From assembly GCF_011065895.1 (NCBI RefSeq), contig NZ_JAALCR010000013.1, forward strand, positions 124,001 through 188,000: DNA of 64,000 bases, in the 5' to 3' direction. The DNA comes from Paludisphaera rhizosphaerae. Its GTDB lineage: Bacteria > Planctomycetota > Planctomycetia > Isosphaerales > Isosphaeraceae. The position numbers and the translations under genes are program-made. Below the pieces are notes generated by a model that was given only the letters and a program-made list of their open reading frames with translations, ran no database searches and was not told the DNA's origin. This document shows positions 1 to 10,300 of the stretch, one piece after another (the first letter of the stretch is position 1; each line of letters begins with the position of its first letter).

Positions 1-897
1 TTCCTCAACAACCTGACGACCAACGACATCAAGCGACTCCCCGCCGACCGCGGGTGCGAGGCGTTCATCACGAGCCCCCAGGGGAAGACTCTCGCTTACG
101 TCTCGATCATCGTTCGCCCCGGCTCCATTCTCGTCCGCGCCGACGCCGGCGGCCTTGAGAAGGCCCTGCCGCATCTCCAGAAGTACGGAATCTTCGACGA
201 CGTCGCGATCGACGACGTCTCCGACGCAACCCTGGAATATCACATCGTCGGCCCCGATGCGGCGGCGTGGCTGGAGTCCAGGGGGGCTAGCCTCCCCGGT
301 CCCGAGGACTTGAGCGCGGTCGCCACTCATCTTGAGGGCGTCGGCGTCCTCTGCGTCCGCGAATCGCCCACCGGCCGGCCAGGCTTCACGCTGGTCGCGA
401 AGACCGACGAAGGGCGGCCGCTCGGCGAGATGCTGCGTTCCGCGGGTCTCACGGAATTGAACTCCGACACGTTCGAGACGCTCCGCATCGAGGCGGGCAC
501 GCCGGTGTTCGGTCGCGAGGTCGACGAGAAGAATCTGCCGCAGGAGATCGACCGCGACTCTCGCACGATCAGCTTTGTGAAAGGCTGCTACCTGGGGCAG
601 GAGACCGTGGCCCGGCTCGACGCCCTCGGTCATGTCAACAAGATCCTCCGAGGTCTCCGCTTCCATCCCGGTGAACCGATACCCTCGCCGGGGACGCCAT
701 TGGCGGCCGATGGGAAGACCGTCGGCTCCGTAGCTTCCTCGGCATACTCGCCCGGGTGGGAAGCAGGCGTCGGGCTGGCGATCGTCCGCGTCGCTCAGGC
801 CGCCGCGGGATCGGCTCTAACCTGGACTCGCAACGACGACGGCGCGACCTTCAAGGCGGAGGTCGCCGAACTGCCGTTGATCCCCTCTCGCCGCTGA
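1..897 (+). CDS. ygfZ: YgfZ/GcvT-like folate-binding protein, 5' partial
   Basis: The reading frame is open from base 1 to the TGA at 895-897, so the N-terminus lies outside the window. The family binds tetrahydrofolate and assists assembly or repair of certain iron-sulfur enzymes such as MiaB. The visible part starts at the conserved F-L-x-N-x-x-T-N-D segment of the aminomethyltransferase fold, and carries the family signature K-G-C-Y-x-G-Q-E near the middle of the C-terminal half, including the conserved cysteine. A C-terminal barrel-like segment follows. A TTG at 310 gives a shorter open frame but is internal to the fold and is not the start. The GH57 gene follows 105 bases downstream on the same strand. 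A miaB gene lies about 10 kb away. Confidence 0.85.
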   Translation, partial: FLNNLTTNDIKRLPADRGCEAFITSPQGKTLAYVSIIVRPGSILVRADAGGLEKALPHLQKYGIFDDVAIDDVSDATLEYHIVGPDAAAWLESRGASLPGPEDLSAVATHLEGVGVLCVRESPTGRPGFTLVAKTDEGRPLGEMLRSAGLTELNSDTFETLRIEAGTPVFGREVDEKNLPQEIDRDSRTISFVKGCYLGQETVARLDALGHVNKILRGLRFHPGEPIPSPGTPLAADGKTVGSVASSAYSPGWEAGVGLAIVRVAQAAAGSALTWTRNDDGATFKAEVAELPLIPSRR

Positions 898-1002
898 TCG
901 TTCGGCCGACGCTCTCCCCGACGGCCCCTTGAAGCATCGCTCACCAGGGCCGCATCGTCGACGCCCGGCGTCGCGCGTCCGCAACGGGAAACGAGCCGAT
1001 CG

Positions 1003-3432
1003 ATGCCGCGACCGAAGTATCTCTGTATTCACGGCCACTTCTACCAGCCTCCCCGCGAGAACCCCTGGCTCGGCGTCGTCGAGATCCAGGATTCCGCTGC
1101 GCCGCACCACGACTGGAACGAGCGCATCACCCACGAATGCTACGCGCCGAACGCCCGCGCCCGGCTGCTCGACGACCGGGGCCGGATTATCAATATCCTC
1201 AATAATTACGCGTGGATCAGTTTTAACTTCGGCCCCACGCTCCTCCACTGGATGGCCGGCGCAGAGCCCGAAGTCCTCGCCAAGATCGTGGAGGCCGACC
1301 GACTCAGCCGGGAACGGCGCGGCGGCCACGGCAACGCCCTGGCGCAGGCGTTCAATCACATGATCCTGCCGCTGGCGACGCCCCGCGATCAGCAGACGCA
1401 GGTTCTGTGGGGGATCGAGGACTTCCGCCATCGTTTCGGCCGCGATCCCGAAGGGATGTGGCTCGCCGAGACGGCCGTCGACGTGGCCTCGCTGGAAGCG
1501 ATGGCCGAGGCCGGCCTGAAATTCACCGTGCTCGCGCCACGGCAGGCTCGGCGCTGGCGGCGGATCGGGGATAAGACCTGGTCGGAACAGGGAGGCGTCG
1601 ATCCCTCGCGAGCCTACGTCCAGCGGCTCCCGTCGGGGCGATCGATCGCGCTGTTTTTCTACGACGGGATCGTTTCCCAGCAGGTCGCCTTTGAACGACT
1701 CCTCGACCGCGGGGAGAAATTTCTGGACCGGCTCTACGGCGGCTTCGACGAGAGGCGAGAGCACGCCCAGCTCATGCACATCGCCACCGACGGCGAGTCT
1801 TACGGGCACCACCACGCACACGGCGACATGGCGCTGGCCTTCGTGCTCGATCGATTGTCGAAAGATCCCGACGTCCGCCTGACCAACTACGGCGAGTTCC
1901 TGGAGCTTCACCCGCCCGAGTGGGAGGCCGAGATCCATGAGAACAGCTCGTGGAGTTGCGTCCACGGCGTCGAGCGTTGGCGGTCCGACTGCGGCTGCAA
2001 GTCGCGCGGGGACTGGCATCAGAAGTGGCGAGAGCCGCTCCGCGAGGCGCTTGACGGCCTGAAGAGTCATCTCGACCATCTGTTCAGCACCCGCGGCCGA
2101 GTCTCGTTTCCCGACCCCTGGGCGGCTCGCGACGCCTACATCAGCGTCATTCTCAACCGCTACGATCCCAAGACGATCCAGGCCTTCCTGGACGAATTCG
2201 CCCATCCCGATCTCGACGCCCAGCAGACGACGGACGCCCTTCGGCTGCTGGAGATTCAGCTCGATTCGATGCTGATGTACACGTCGTGCGGCTGGTTTTT
2301 CGACGAGATCAGCGGCCTGGAAACGACCCAGTGCCTCCAGTACGCCGCGCGGGCGATCGCGATGGCGGGGCATTTCGGCCGATCGCTGGAGGGCGAGTTC
2401 GTCGAGGCTCTCTCAAAGGCGCCGAGCAATCTCGCGACCTACGTCGACGGTCGAGGAGTCTGGGAAAGCTGCGTCCGCCCGGCCGTGGTCGATCTGGACC
2501 GGGTTCTCGCTCACAACGCCATCAGTCTTATCTACCAGAACACCGACCATCATCAGAGCGACGACGACCAGGCCTATGAAGTCCAGGCGTCCGACGTCAC
2601 GATCCGAGGGAGAGGGCCCGGCCATCTCGCGATCGGTCGACTCCTGGGTCGGTCGAAACGAACCTGGCGAACCGCCGAGAGCCACTTCGTGGTCGTCCAT
2701 TTCGGCGGCCTCGACTTCCATACGGTCCTGAGCCGCGACGTCTCTCCTGCGAACTTCGAAGCTTTCAAGGCGGACCTGCTGGCGTCATACCGCTCGGGTT
2801 CGCTGGCCGACGTCGTCGCGTTGGTGTCGCGGGATTTCCCAGGGGTGGAGCACCGCCTCGACGACCTCTTCCGCGACGAGCAGCGACGGATCATCGCGAT
2901 CGTGCTCGCTGACCGGTTCGAGGACTACCGGCGCAGCTTCACCCGGCTCTCCAACCTGGACGAAGTCGTCCTCAATCGTCTCGGCGAATTGAATCACCCG
3001 ATCCCCACGCCGCTCCGGGCGGCGGCGACCACCTTCCTGGACGCGAACCTCGAGGAGCAGATCGGGGCGCTGGTCGACGGCGACGAACGACGATTGCATG
3101 AGATCGAAAACCTGTACGACCGCGGACGGGCGTGGAATTATCGCCCCAACGCCGACGTGCTGGGCAAGGCGCTCGCCGGCGGCTTGGAGCAAGCCATGCG
3201 CGACTTGAAGGAGGGCGGACTGGCTGCCGCCGTCAGCCGCGCCGACCGGATGCTGGACGCCGCGGCCGTCCTGGGGATTCGACCGGAACTCTGGGAAGCT
3301 CAGAACATCTTCCTCGACGCCTATGTCGACCTGAGCGCGGCCGGAGAGGTCGACGAGACGCTCGACCACACGTTCCAGCGGCTGGCCATCCGCATGAACG
3401 TCTCGCCGAGGCTCCTGGGCTGGCGCCCCTGA
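1003..3432 (+). CDS. Glycoside hydrolase family 57 protein with C-terminal DUF3536
   Basis: The 809-residue product begins with the GH57 barrel motif H-G-H-F-Y-Q-P-P-R (residues 10-18). The GH57 nucleophile is predicted as Glu156 in W-L-A-E-T, and the acid candidate lies in A-T-D-G-E-S-Y-G-H-H-H (261-271). The C-terminal half matches the DUF3536 extension seen in large bacterial GH57 proteins. Such enzymes act on alpha-glucans (amylase, branching or 4-alpha-glucanotransferase activity); which reaction this one performs cannot be told from sequence. No signal peptide is visible, so a cytoplasmic role in storage glucan metabolism is likely. A perfect 15-bp hairpin follows the stop. Confidence 0.85.
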   Translation: MPRPKYLCIHGHFYQPPRENPWLGVVEIQDSAAPHHDWNERITHECYAPNARARLLDDRGRIINILNNYAWISFNFGPTLLHWMAGAEPEVLAKIVEADRLSRERRGGHGNALAQAFNHMILPLATPRDQQTQVLWGIEDFRHRFGRDPEGMWLAETAVDVASLEAMAEAGLKFTVLAPRQARRWRRIGDKTWSEQGGVDPSRAYVQRLPSGRSIALFFYDGIVSQQVAFERLLDRGEKFLDRLYGGFDERREHAQLMHIATDGESYGHHHAHGDMALAFVLDRLSKDPDVRLTNYGEFLELHPPEWEAEIHENSSWSCVHGVERWRSDCGCKSRGDWHQKWREPLREALDGLKSHLDHLFSTRGRVSFPDPWAARDAYISVILNRYDPKTIQAFLDEFAHPDLDAQQTTDALRLLEIQLDSMLMYTSCGWFFDEISGLETTQCLQYAARAIAMAGHFGRSLEGEFVEALSKAPSNLATYVDGRGVWESCVRPAVVDLDRVLAHNAISLIYQNTDHHQSDDDQAYEVQASDVTIRGRGPGHLAIGRLLGRSKRTWRTAESHFVVVHFGGLDFHTVLSRDVSPANFEAFKADLLASYRSGSLADVVALVSRDFPGVEHRLDDLFRDEQRRIIAIVLADRFEDYRRSFTRLSNLDEVVLNRLGELNHPIPTPLRAAATTFLDANLEEQIGALVDGDERRLHEIENLYDRGRAWNYRPNADVLGKALAGGLEQAMRDLKEGGLAAAVSRADRMLDAAAVLGIRPELWEAQNIFLDAYVDLSAAGEVDETLDHTFQRLAIRMNVSPRLLGWRP

Positions 3433-3459
3433 CCAAGCGAGCTTCTGAGCGCAAGGAGG

Positions 3460-3493
3460 CGGCCGACGCCCGGGTCATCCCGGGCGTCGGCCG
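3460..3493. terminator. Bidirectional terminator hairpin
   Basis: Bases 3460-3474 and 3479-3493 form a perfect 15-bp stem around a 4-base TCAT loop. It sits 27 bases after the GH57 stop and 32 bases beyond the stop of the convergent small gene, which is the expected place for a shared terminator. No U tract is seen on either side, so it is a GC hairpin without the classical tail. Confidence 0.7.
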
Positions 3494-3525
3494 TGGAGTG
3501 GCGTGCGGCTTTGTCGGCCGTGGGC

Positions 3526-3816
3526 TCAGACGCCCAGGCCGGCGAGGGCGGGACGACGGTCGGAGACCTCGAGGAGGCCGTCGGCGAGAATCTCAGCGAC
3601 CTGTACGTGGATCATCGGGCCCGGGACGAGACCCGGCTGCTCGATCGAGACGATCCCAAAGGGAGAGTGAGGGCACCGGTCGGTCCGGTCGACCACGAGG
3701 TCCGCAACCCGGCCCTGGACGGTCCGGCTGGCGGTGGCGACCCGCACGAGAGGACGGCTAGTCCCCTGTCGACGGCGGATCTCCTCAAGGACGGTCTCGA
3801 ACTGTTCGGCAGTCAT
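3526..3816 (-). CDS. Small hypothetical protein (96 aa)
   Basis: Start taken at the ATG whose complement is 3814-3816 (M-T-A-E-Q-F-E); the frame is open further upstream to 3969, but that extension is rich in Arg and Pro and looks like non-coding GC-rich sequence. The product has an N-terminal helix (T-A-E-Q-F-E-T-V-L-E-E-I-R-R-R) followed by short beta-prone segments with R-V-A-D-L-V-V-D-R-T-D-R and G-I-V-S-I-E. This layout resembles small planctomycete proteins that begin with a helix plus a small barrel-like fold, but no function is known to me. It is convergent with the GH57 gene and divergent from the FAD protein gene. Confidence 0.5.
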   Translation of the reverse strand: MTAEQFETVLEEIRRRQGTSRPLVRVATASRTVQGRVADLVVDRTDRCPHSPFGIVSIEQPGLVPGPMIHVQVAEILADGLLEVSDRRPALAGLGV

Positions 3817-4137
3817 TTTAGGGGGTTCCTGGGGGAGTCTCGCCCGTCGGAGTCGGTCCCCCCCGTCCGTAAGAGGGAGGCTCGCGGCGGGCGTCGATCG
3901 TAGATCCCCTGCCGGGCGCGGCGGATGGACCCGACGATCGGCCTGGACATTTTGAGGATCGCCTTGCACCGGTCAAGTCCGACCGGTCGCAGGGATTTGA
4001 TCGGCGTTGACCCCGCCCGGCATTTATGCCAAAACTCGGCCGGCCCGTCGCCGATAAGTTGGGAGTCGAGGGCGTGGAGGATCCGCGCCCATCGCCGCCG
4101 CAACTGCGACGGCCCCGCACAGGATCAGGAGCCGCTC
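3817..4137. other. Divergent intergenic region, no gene seen
   Basis: This 321-base gap separates the small minus-strand gene from the plus-strand FAD protein gene, so it should hold both promoters. Open frames in it are compositional (Arg/Pro-rich in several frames) and lack a ribosome binding site. I see no convincing -10/-35 pair, repeat or RNA gene. Confidence 0.5.
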
Positions 4138-5718
4138 ATGGGCATGGACGCACCGCAATCGCCGACCACGCGCGCCGGGGCCGTCCCCCATCGCTGGACG
4201 CGCGTCGAGGACCCCGGCTCTGAGGCGGTGATCGATGCCTTTGAAACCGTCATCGCCGGAGGCGGCCCTGCCGGCCTCACCGGCGCCTACGAACTGGCCA
4301 AGCACGGCCGCTCCTGCGCCGTGCTCGAAGCCGATCCCAGGCTCGTTGGCGGCATCAGTCGGACCGACGAATACAAAGGGTACCGCTTCGACATCGGCGG
4401 CCACCGGTTCTTTTCCAAGAGCCGGGAGGTCAACGAACTCTGGCGCGAGATCCTCGGCGATCAGTTCGTCAAACGACCTCGGCTCAGCCGTATCTTCTAT
4501 GACCGCAAGTTCTTCCATTATCCCCTCAAGCCCTTCGACGCCCTGTCGAAGTTGGGGATGATCCGGTCGGCGCGGATCCTCGCGAGCTACCTTCACGCCC
4601 GGCTCAGGCCGATTCGACCGGAGCGAAGTTACGAAGACTGGGTCGTCAATCGCTTCGGACGAGTCCTCTTCGAAACCTTCTTCAAGTCGTACACCGAAAA
4701 AGTCTGGGGGATGCCGACCAACGCCATCTCGGCCGACTGGGCGGCCCAACGGATCAAGGGGCTGAGTCTGGTCGAAGCTGTCCTCAGCGCCTTCAAGTGG
4801 GGAAGCCGCCCCGGCCAGGGAGAGGTCGTGAAGACCCTGATCGAGGAGTTTCACTACCCCCGTCTCGGCCCCGGCCAGATGTGGGAGACGGCTCGCGACA
4901 GGATTCGCGAGATGGGGGGCGGGGTCCACATGGATCGCCGCGTCGTCCGAATCGACCACGACGGGACCTCGGTCCAGGCGGTCGTCGCCAAGGACGCCGC
5001 CGGCCGCATGTACCGCTACGCCGGCCGCCACTTTCTCTCGACGCTCCCGATCCGCGAGTTGATTCGGTCGATGAACCCGGCCGCGCCGGATGAAGTCCGA
5101 AAAGCCGCCGAATCGCTGAGCTATCGCGACTTCCTCTCGGTCGTCCTGATCGTCGACCGCGCCGAAACGTTCCCGGACACCTGGATCTACGTCCACGAAC
5201 CGAACGTCCAGGTCGGGCGGATTCAGAACTTCAAGAACTGGTCGCCGGATCTCGTCCCCGACCAATCGAAGACGAGCCTGGGACTGGAATACTTCTGCTT
5301 CGAGGGGGACGACCTCTGGACCTCCTCCGACGAGGATCTGCTGGCCCTCGGCCGCCGCGAACTCGACGCGATGGGTTTGATCCCCGCCGATCAGGTCATC
5401 GACGGCTGCGTCGTGCGGATGCCGAAGGCGTACCCGGTCTATGACGACGCCTATCAAAAGCATCTGGCCGTGATCCGCGACTGGCTGTCGAAGCTCGGCA
5501 ACCTGGAGTTGGCCGGGCGAAACGGCATGCACAAATACAACAATCAGGATCACTCGATGATGACCGCGCTCCTGGCGGCGCGGAACATTCTCGGCCACGG
5601 GTCGTACGACACCTGGAAGGTCAACACGGACGCCGAGTACCACGAAGAGGGCCCCTCGGACGACGTCCAGACACCGGGCGTCGGCCGCGCAATCCCTCGT
5701 CGGATCGAGGCGGCCTGA
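4138..5718 (+). CDS. FAD-dependent oxidoreductase, UDP-galactopyranose-mutase/amine-oxidase-like
   Basis: The start is the ATG at 4138, preceded by AGGAG seven bases upstream; an open frame to 3925 has no such site. The 526-residue product has a dinucleotide-binding beta-alpha-beta motif (V-I-A-G-G-G-P-A-G-L-T-G-A-Y-E-L) at about residues 38-53, then the E-A-D-x-x-x-G-G-I-S-R segment and a G-G-H-R-F-F motif typical of the UGM/protoporphyrinogen-oxidase-like group. Members often work with glycosyltransferases on surface sugars, but here the substrate is unknown. It could equally be a desaturase-like or amine-oxidase-like flavoprotein. The next gene, DUF1080, follows after 127 bases. Confidence 0.8.
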   Translation: MGMDAPQSPTTRAGAVPHRWTRVEDPGSEAVIDAFETVIAGGGPAGLTGAYELAKHGRSCAVLEADPRLVGGISRTDEYKGYRFDIGGHRFFSKSREVNELWREILGDQFVKRPRLSRIFYDRKFFHYPLKPFDALSKLGMIRSARILASYLHARLRPIRPERSYEDWVVNRFGRVLFETFFKSYTEKVWGMPTNAISADWAAQRIKGLSLVEAVLSAFKWGSRPGQGEVVKTLIEEFHYPRLGPGQMWETARDRIREMGGGVHMDRRVVRIDHDGTSVQAVVAKDAAGRMYRYAGRHFLSTLPIRELIRSMNPAAPDEVRKAAESLSYRDFLSVVLIVDRAETFPDTWIYVHEPNVQVGRIQNFKNWSPDLVPDQSKTSLGLEYFCFEGDDLWTSSDEDLLALGRRELDAMGLIPADQVIDGCVVRMPKAYPVYDDAYQKHLAVIRDWLSKLGNLELAGRNGMHKYNNQDHSMMTALLAARNILGHGSYDTWKVNTDAEYHEEGPSDDVQTPGVGRAIPRRIEAA

Positions 5719-5845
5719 ACCGGGCGGGAAACTGCTGAACCGCTCGCACGTCATCCACCCGCGTGCTACGATCGTCGTCGATCCGCCCGATCCCCTTGTC
5801 GGCCGGGCGCCGACGGTCGAACCTCCTGTCGCGGGGTGATAGACG

Positions 5846-6502
5846 ATGTTGCACTCGCTGGTCGCCTTGGGGCTTCTCGCGTTCGCCGCCGACGATGCGG
5901 CGATCTCCCTCTTCGACGGCAAGAGCCTCGACGGCTGGGTCGCCGAAGGAGCGTCGGATTATCAGGTCGACGGGGCGAAGAAACCGGTGTGGGTCGTCGA
6001 GGACGGGCTCCTCGTCTGCCACGGCAAGGGCTTCGGCTTTCTCCGCTACAAGGAGCGGGAATTCGACGACTTCACCTTCCACGTCGAGTTCAAGATGGAG
6101 AAGGGCTGCAACAGCGGCCTCGGCGTCCGGACGCAGGCGTTCGACCCCAAGAAGTCGTCCGCGACCCGGCCCTCCTACTATTCGTATGAGATCCAACTGA
6201 TCGACGACGCCGGCAAGCCCGCGAACAAGCACAGCACGGGCTCGCTCTATCGATACGTCGAGCCCAAGGAAAACGCGATGAAGCCCGCCGGCGAGTGGAA
6301 CACGATTGAGGTCACCTGCGAAGGGCCTCGCATCCGAGTCACGCTCAACGGCAAGCTGATTCAGGACGTGGACCAGAGTCAGATTGAGGAGATCGCCAAG
6401 AAGCCCCTCCACGGCTACGTCTGCCTCCAGAACCACGGCGGGACGATCGCCTTCCGCGCGGTCGAGGTCCGACAGTTGAAGCCTGCCGCCAAGGCCGGCT
6501 GA
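5846..6502 (+). CDS. Secreted DUF1080 (3-keto-disaccharide hydrolase-like) protein
   Basis: The 218-residue product starts with a short signal peptide (residues 1 to about 15) and then the family opening S-L-F-D-G-K-S-L-D-G-W. It is a single concanavalin-like jelly-roll domain; conserved features include the F-x-F-x-V-E-F-K-M segment, C-N-S-G-L-G-V-R, and E-I-Q-L-I-D-D near residue 115. The family is hugely expanded in Planctomycetes, and some members cleave 3-keto-glycosides; the substrate here is unknown. Its TGA (6500-6502) directly abuts the stop of the convergent hydrolase gene, forming the palindrome TGATCA. Confidence 0.85.
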   Translation: MLHSLVALGLLAFAADDAAISLFDGKSLDGWVAEGASDYQVDGAKKPVWVVEDGLLVCHGKGFGFLRYKEREFDDFTFHVEFKMEKGCNSGLGVRTQAFDPKKSSATRPSYYSYEIQLIDDAGKPANKHSTGSLYRYVEPKENAMKPAGEWNTIEVTCEGPRIRVTLNGKLIQDVDQSQIEEIAKKPLHGYVCLQNHGGTIAFRAVEVRQLKPAAKAG

Positions 6503-7321
6503 TCATGGACGAGCCGAGAACGGATCCGGCAGCCGCTTCCACAACTCGCCGATGCGCCGGAGGTGCCGCATATGGTCCTCCGGCCCCTCGCCGCTGAAGC
6601 CCAGCACGATGAGCCGCCCCTTCGTCGCCGTGCGAATTTGCCGCCAGCCGTCGGTCCAGTCGACGTCCGCCTGTTCAGGCGATGCTCCGACCGCCTTCAG
6701 CAAGAAGTCGGCCGTCTCGGTGGTGCTGGCGTAACCGGGCGGGATCTGGGACGAGTGACTCACGAGCATCGTCTTACGACCCTGAGCCGCCTCACGCGCG
6801 AACCGCTCAAAGCCGCTCATCAGGTTGGGATCGACGCTCTTCTGAGCCGGGTCGCCCTCATAGCCGCAGTAGATCGAATCCGCCATGACGATGGCGTCGA
6901 TCCGCTCGAACGAGGCAGGCGTTTTGAGGATCTCTCGGACGCCTCCGAAACCCGCGCTGAAGCTGCTGACGAGGACCTTCCCCACTTCCCACTTCACGCT
7001 GGGGTCGCCGGGAGCGGCCTTAACCGCCTGATCGAGCAGCCGAGGGAACAGGTCGGGATCTGAGAAGGGCTTCGAGTAGGCCGAGGAAAGCCCGCTTCGG
7101 TTGAACGAGACAAGCACGGCGTTCCAGCCCACGGCCACAAGAGCAGGCTCCGTGACGGTCGGCGTCCCGTGGAGATGCAGGACGATATTCACCTTGCCGT
7201 CGCTCGGCTTGAACGAGGCCGGTACGAACAGCTTGGCATCGTCCGGCAGGTCGACGCGACGGCCTTCGGGAGGGGCGGCGGCGAGGAGGACGAGTGCGGA
7301 GAGGGCATGGATCAAAGGCAT
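6503..7321 (-). CDS. Secreted alpha/beta-hydrolase-like protein
   Basis: The start is the ATG complementary to 7319-7321, preceded by AGGAG nine bases upstream; the longer frame to 7366 overlaps glnE and lacks a signal peptide at its start. The 272-residue product has a signal peptide (L-S-A-L-V-L-L-A-A-A), an H-L-H-G oxyanion-type turn at residues 49-52, a nucleophile-elbow candidate F-S-A-G with Ser122, and a possible catalytic His in E-D-H-M-R-H near the C-terminus. That arrangement suits a serine esterase or similar hydrolase; the substrate is not apparent. It is the last gene of the probable miaB-SMI1-glnE operon, 31 bases after glnE. Confidence 0.65.
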   Translation of the reverse strand: MPLIHALSALVLLAAAPPEGRRVDLPDDAKLFVPASFKPSDGKVNIVLHLHGTPTVTEPALVAVGWNAVLVSFNRSGLSSAYSKPFSDPDLFPRLLDQAVKAAPGDPSVKWEVGKVLVSSFSAGFGGVREILKTPASFERIDAIVMADSIYCGYEGDPAQKSVDPNLMSGFERFAREAAQGRKTMLVSHSSQIPPGYASTTETADFLLKAVGASPEQADVDWTDGWRQIRTATKGRLIVLGFSGEGPEDHMRHLRRIGELWKRLPDPFSARP

Positions 7322-7352
7322 GCGAAAGGCTCCTGGATCGCGGCGAGGCCTG

Positions 7353-10300
7353 TCACGAGGCGTCATCGTCTCGCGACGGGATGATCTGCTGGAAGATGGC
7401 CCGAGCGCGGGTGGTGTAGCGGGCGGAGTCGAGAAGGAAGGTAGAAACGGCGTCAGTCGGGTCGGGCTCGTCGTACTTGAGCCTTCGGGCGAGGCGGGTG
7501 AGATCCTCGGGATCCTCGGGAAGCTCCGCCCCGGCTCGGTCGTGAATCAGGCGGAGGCGGGCGTCGACGCTGAAGAGGAAGTTGTAGATGTCGCGGAGTT
7601 CGTCGTGGAGCGTCGGCGTCAGGGCGCCCACGGCGGCCAGTGCGTCGAGAGCCTCCCAGGTGTTGGGACGGAGGACTTCCGGGTGCTCCGCCGCGTGGAT
7701 GAGCATCAGGTACTGAACGACGAATTCCACGTCGGCCAGGCCGCCCACCCCGCGCTTGAGATCCTTACGCCCGCGCGAGTCTTCCAGCCGTCGCCGCATG
7801 TCGGCGACCTCGCGGCCGACGGCCGCGGCGTCGATCGGTCGGGCGAGGATCGCGCGGATGGCGTCGTCGACGTACCGGCCGAACCCGCCGGTCGCGAAGA
7901 CCACCCGACCGCGCGTGAGCGCCAGCTTCTCCCAGGATTGGGCGGAGGTCGCGAAGTAATCCTTGAACGACTCCAGCGTGTTGACTAGCGGCCCCGCCGC
8001 CCCATGGGGTCGGAGACGCGTGTCGACCTGATAGAGCACGCCCGAGCCGGCGCCGCCCAACGCCTTGAGCATCCGCTGGGCGACGTCGGCCACGAACTGC
8101 TGGTTGGTCGTCGATTCGGGACCGCCGGTCGTCGCACCGTCGCTCTCGTGAAGGAACACCAGGTCGAGGTCGCTGTGATAGTTGAGCGCTCGGCCGCCGA
8201 GCTTCCCCAGAGCGAGGATCGCCCAGCGGTCGCGACGGCCGTCGGCGGCTCGGGTGGGCCGTCCGTACCGGACCGACCGCTGAGCCCACTGATTCCGCGC
8301 GACCTGTCCGATGATCGCCTCGGCCACGTCGGCCAACTCACGCGCGACCTCGCGGATGGGTTCGCGAGCCAGAACGTCGCGGGTGCCGATGCGGACCCAT
8401 TCCTTGTTGCGGAAACTCCAAAGGATCGGCGCGATGTCTTCCACCGATCCCCGCGTCAACTCGGCCAGTTCCGCCTTGATCGCCGCGCCGGGGAGCGGAC
8501 GGTCGACGACGAGCGAATCCATCAAGTCGTCGATCATCCCGGGGTTGTTGGTCAGGATCCGTGAGACGAGCTGGCTGGTGGCGCACAACTCGACGTAAAG
8601 GCGAAGGCTCGGCGGGTTGAAGTTGAACAACTCCCAGAGGATGGCCTTCGCCCCCAGCGACGCCGAAACGCGTTCCAGGTTCGCCAACGTCAGGTCTGGG
8701 TCGGCGGTTTTGCCCACCGCCTGGAGTAGTCGAGGAGCGATCGACGCCAGGAAGTGTCGACAGCGGGCCTGTGACAGGAACGGGATGTCTTCGCGGGCCA
8801 GGGCCATCAGGTTGGAGTAGGCCGCGACGCGGTCGCGGAACGGGTAGCGAGAGAGGGCCTCGGAGATATGCTCCTCGGTCGGGTGCGGATCCAAAACCAG
8901 GTCGACGATCGGGTCGGCCTCGCCGCCGTCGCTCTCGTCGAGGAACGCTTCGTGGAGAATGTGGTTGAGGATCCGTCGGTTCAACTCGGTCTTGCTGCGG
9001 TAATCAGCCAGGAATCGCTCCGCCGGCCCGACGCGGTTCTCCGTGGGTCCGTATGGGACGTAACCCATTCGGATGGCCAGCGTCCGCAGCTCCTCCATCT
9101 GACGCGGCATTTCGTGGGTCTGGCGGTCGAAGAGCATCTGGAGGCGGTGCTCAACCTGACGGAGAAAGCGATAGGTGTCGTCCATGACGCTCCGCTCCTC
9201 GGCCGTCAACGACCCCACTTGCTCCAGTCGGTCGATGGCCTCGAGCGTGTTCGTGCTCCGGACGATGGGATACTCGCCGCCGTGCAGAAGCTGAAGGAAC
9301 TGGACGACGAATTCGACGTCGCGGATGCCGCCGTGGCCCGTCTTGACCTCGAATTCAGCCCGGCCGGCGGAGACCGTGCGTTGCTCGATCCGACGCTTGA
9401 GCGACTTGATCTCCGAGATTTCCGATGCGCTGAGGTATCGCCGATAGACGAACGGCGTGACGGCTGCGATGAAGCTCCGGCCAAGCTCGGCGTCGCCCGC
9501 GACGGTCCGACACTTGATGAGCGCCTGCCGCTCCCAGGTACGGCCTCGGCTGACGTAATAGTTCATCGTCGCGTCGAGCGAACGAGCCAGCACCCCCTGG
9601 TCCCCCTCAGGGCGGAGTCGCATGTCGACGCGATAGGCGATGCCCAGGGTCGTGTGATCGGAGAGCAGTTGGACGATCTCCGAGCTCATGCGGGCGAAGA
9701 ATTCGGCGTTGGTGACCGATCGGGCTCCCGTCGTGACGCCGTCCTGATCGTAGAGGAAGATCAGATCGATGTCCGAGCTGTAATTCAACTCCACGCCGCC
9801 CAGTTTCCCGAGGCCGAGAACCGCGAACTGGGCGGGCCTCCCGTCTCCTCGCGTGGGAGTACCGTAGCGACGCTCGACGGAGGCTCGCGCCAGGCGAGTG
9901 GCCGCCTCGACGCAGGCGTCGGCGAGGTGGGAGAGGTCGGTGGTGGTCACCTCCAGCGGGAAACCTCGGACGACGTCGTTGTAGCCGATCCGAAGGGTCT
10001 CGCGGAGTCGGAACCGACGCAAGATGAGGCGAGGGTCCTCGCCGGCGGCCTCGTCCGTGAGCGACGTCCAGAGGTCTGCGATCAGCGTCGCGCGGTCCCG
10101 ACGGTCTGCGCCGGCCTGGAGCCAGTCAATCAACTCGGGACGACGAATCAGCAGGTCGCTGAGATGCTGGCTCGTGCTGAAGACCTGAAGAAGGGTCTCC
10201 GTCGTCCGAGGCCGCGATGCGAGGCGGGCGAGCCCTGCCTGGGGATCGGGGAGTGCGGCCACGTACCGCTCGAAGTTCGTCAGGGCCATGCCTGGGTCGG

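Noticed and set aside
4024-5922. 632-codon minus-strand frame opposite the FAD protein gene
   Set aside because: Shadow of the strongly supported FAD protein gene; no motif.
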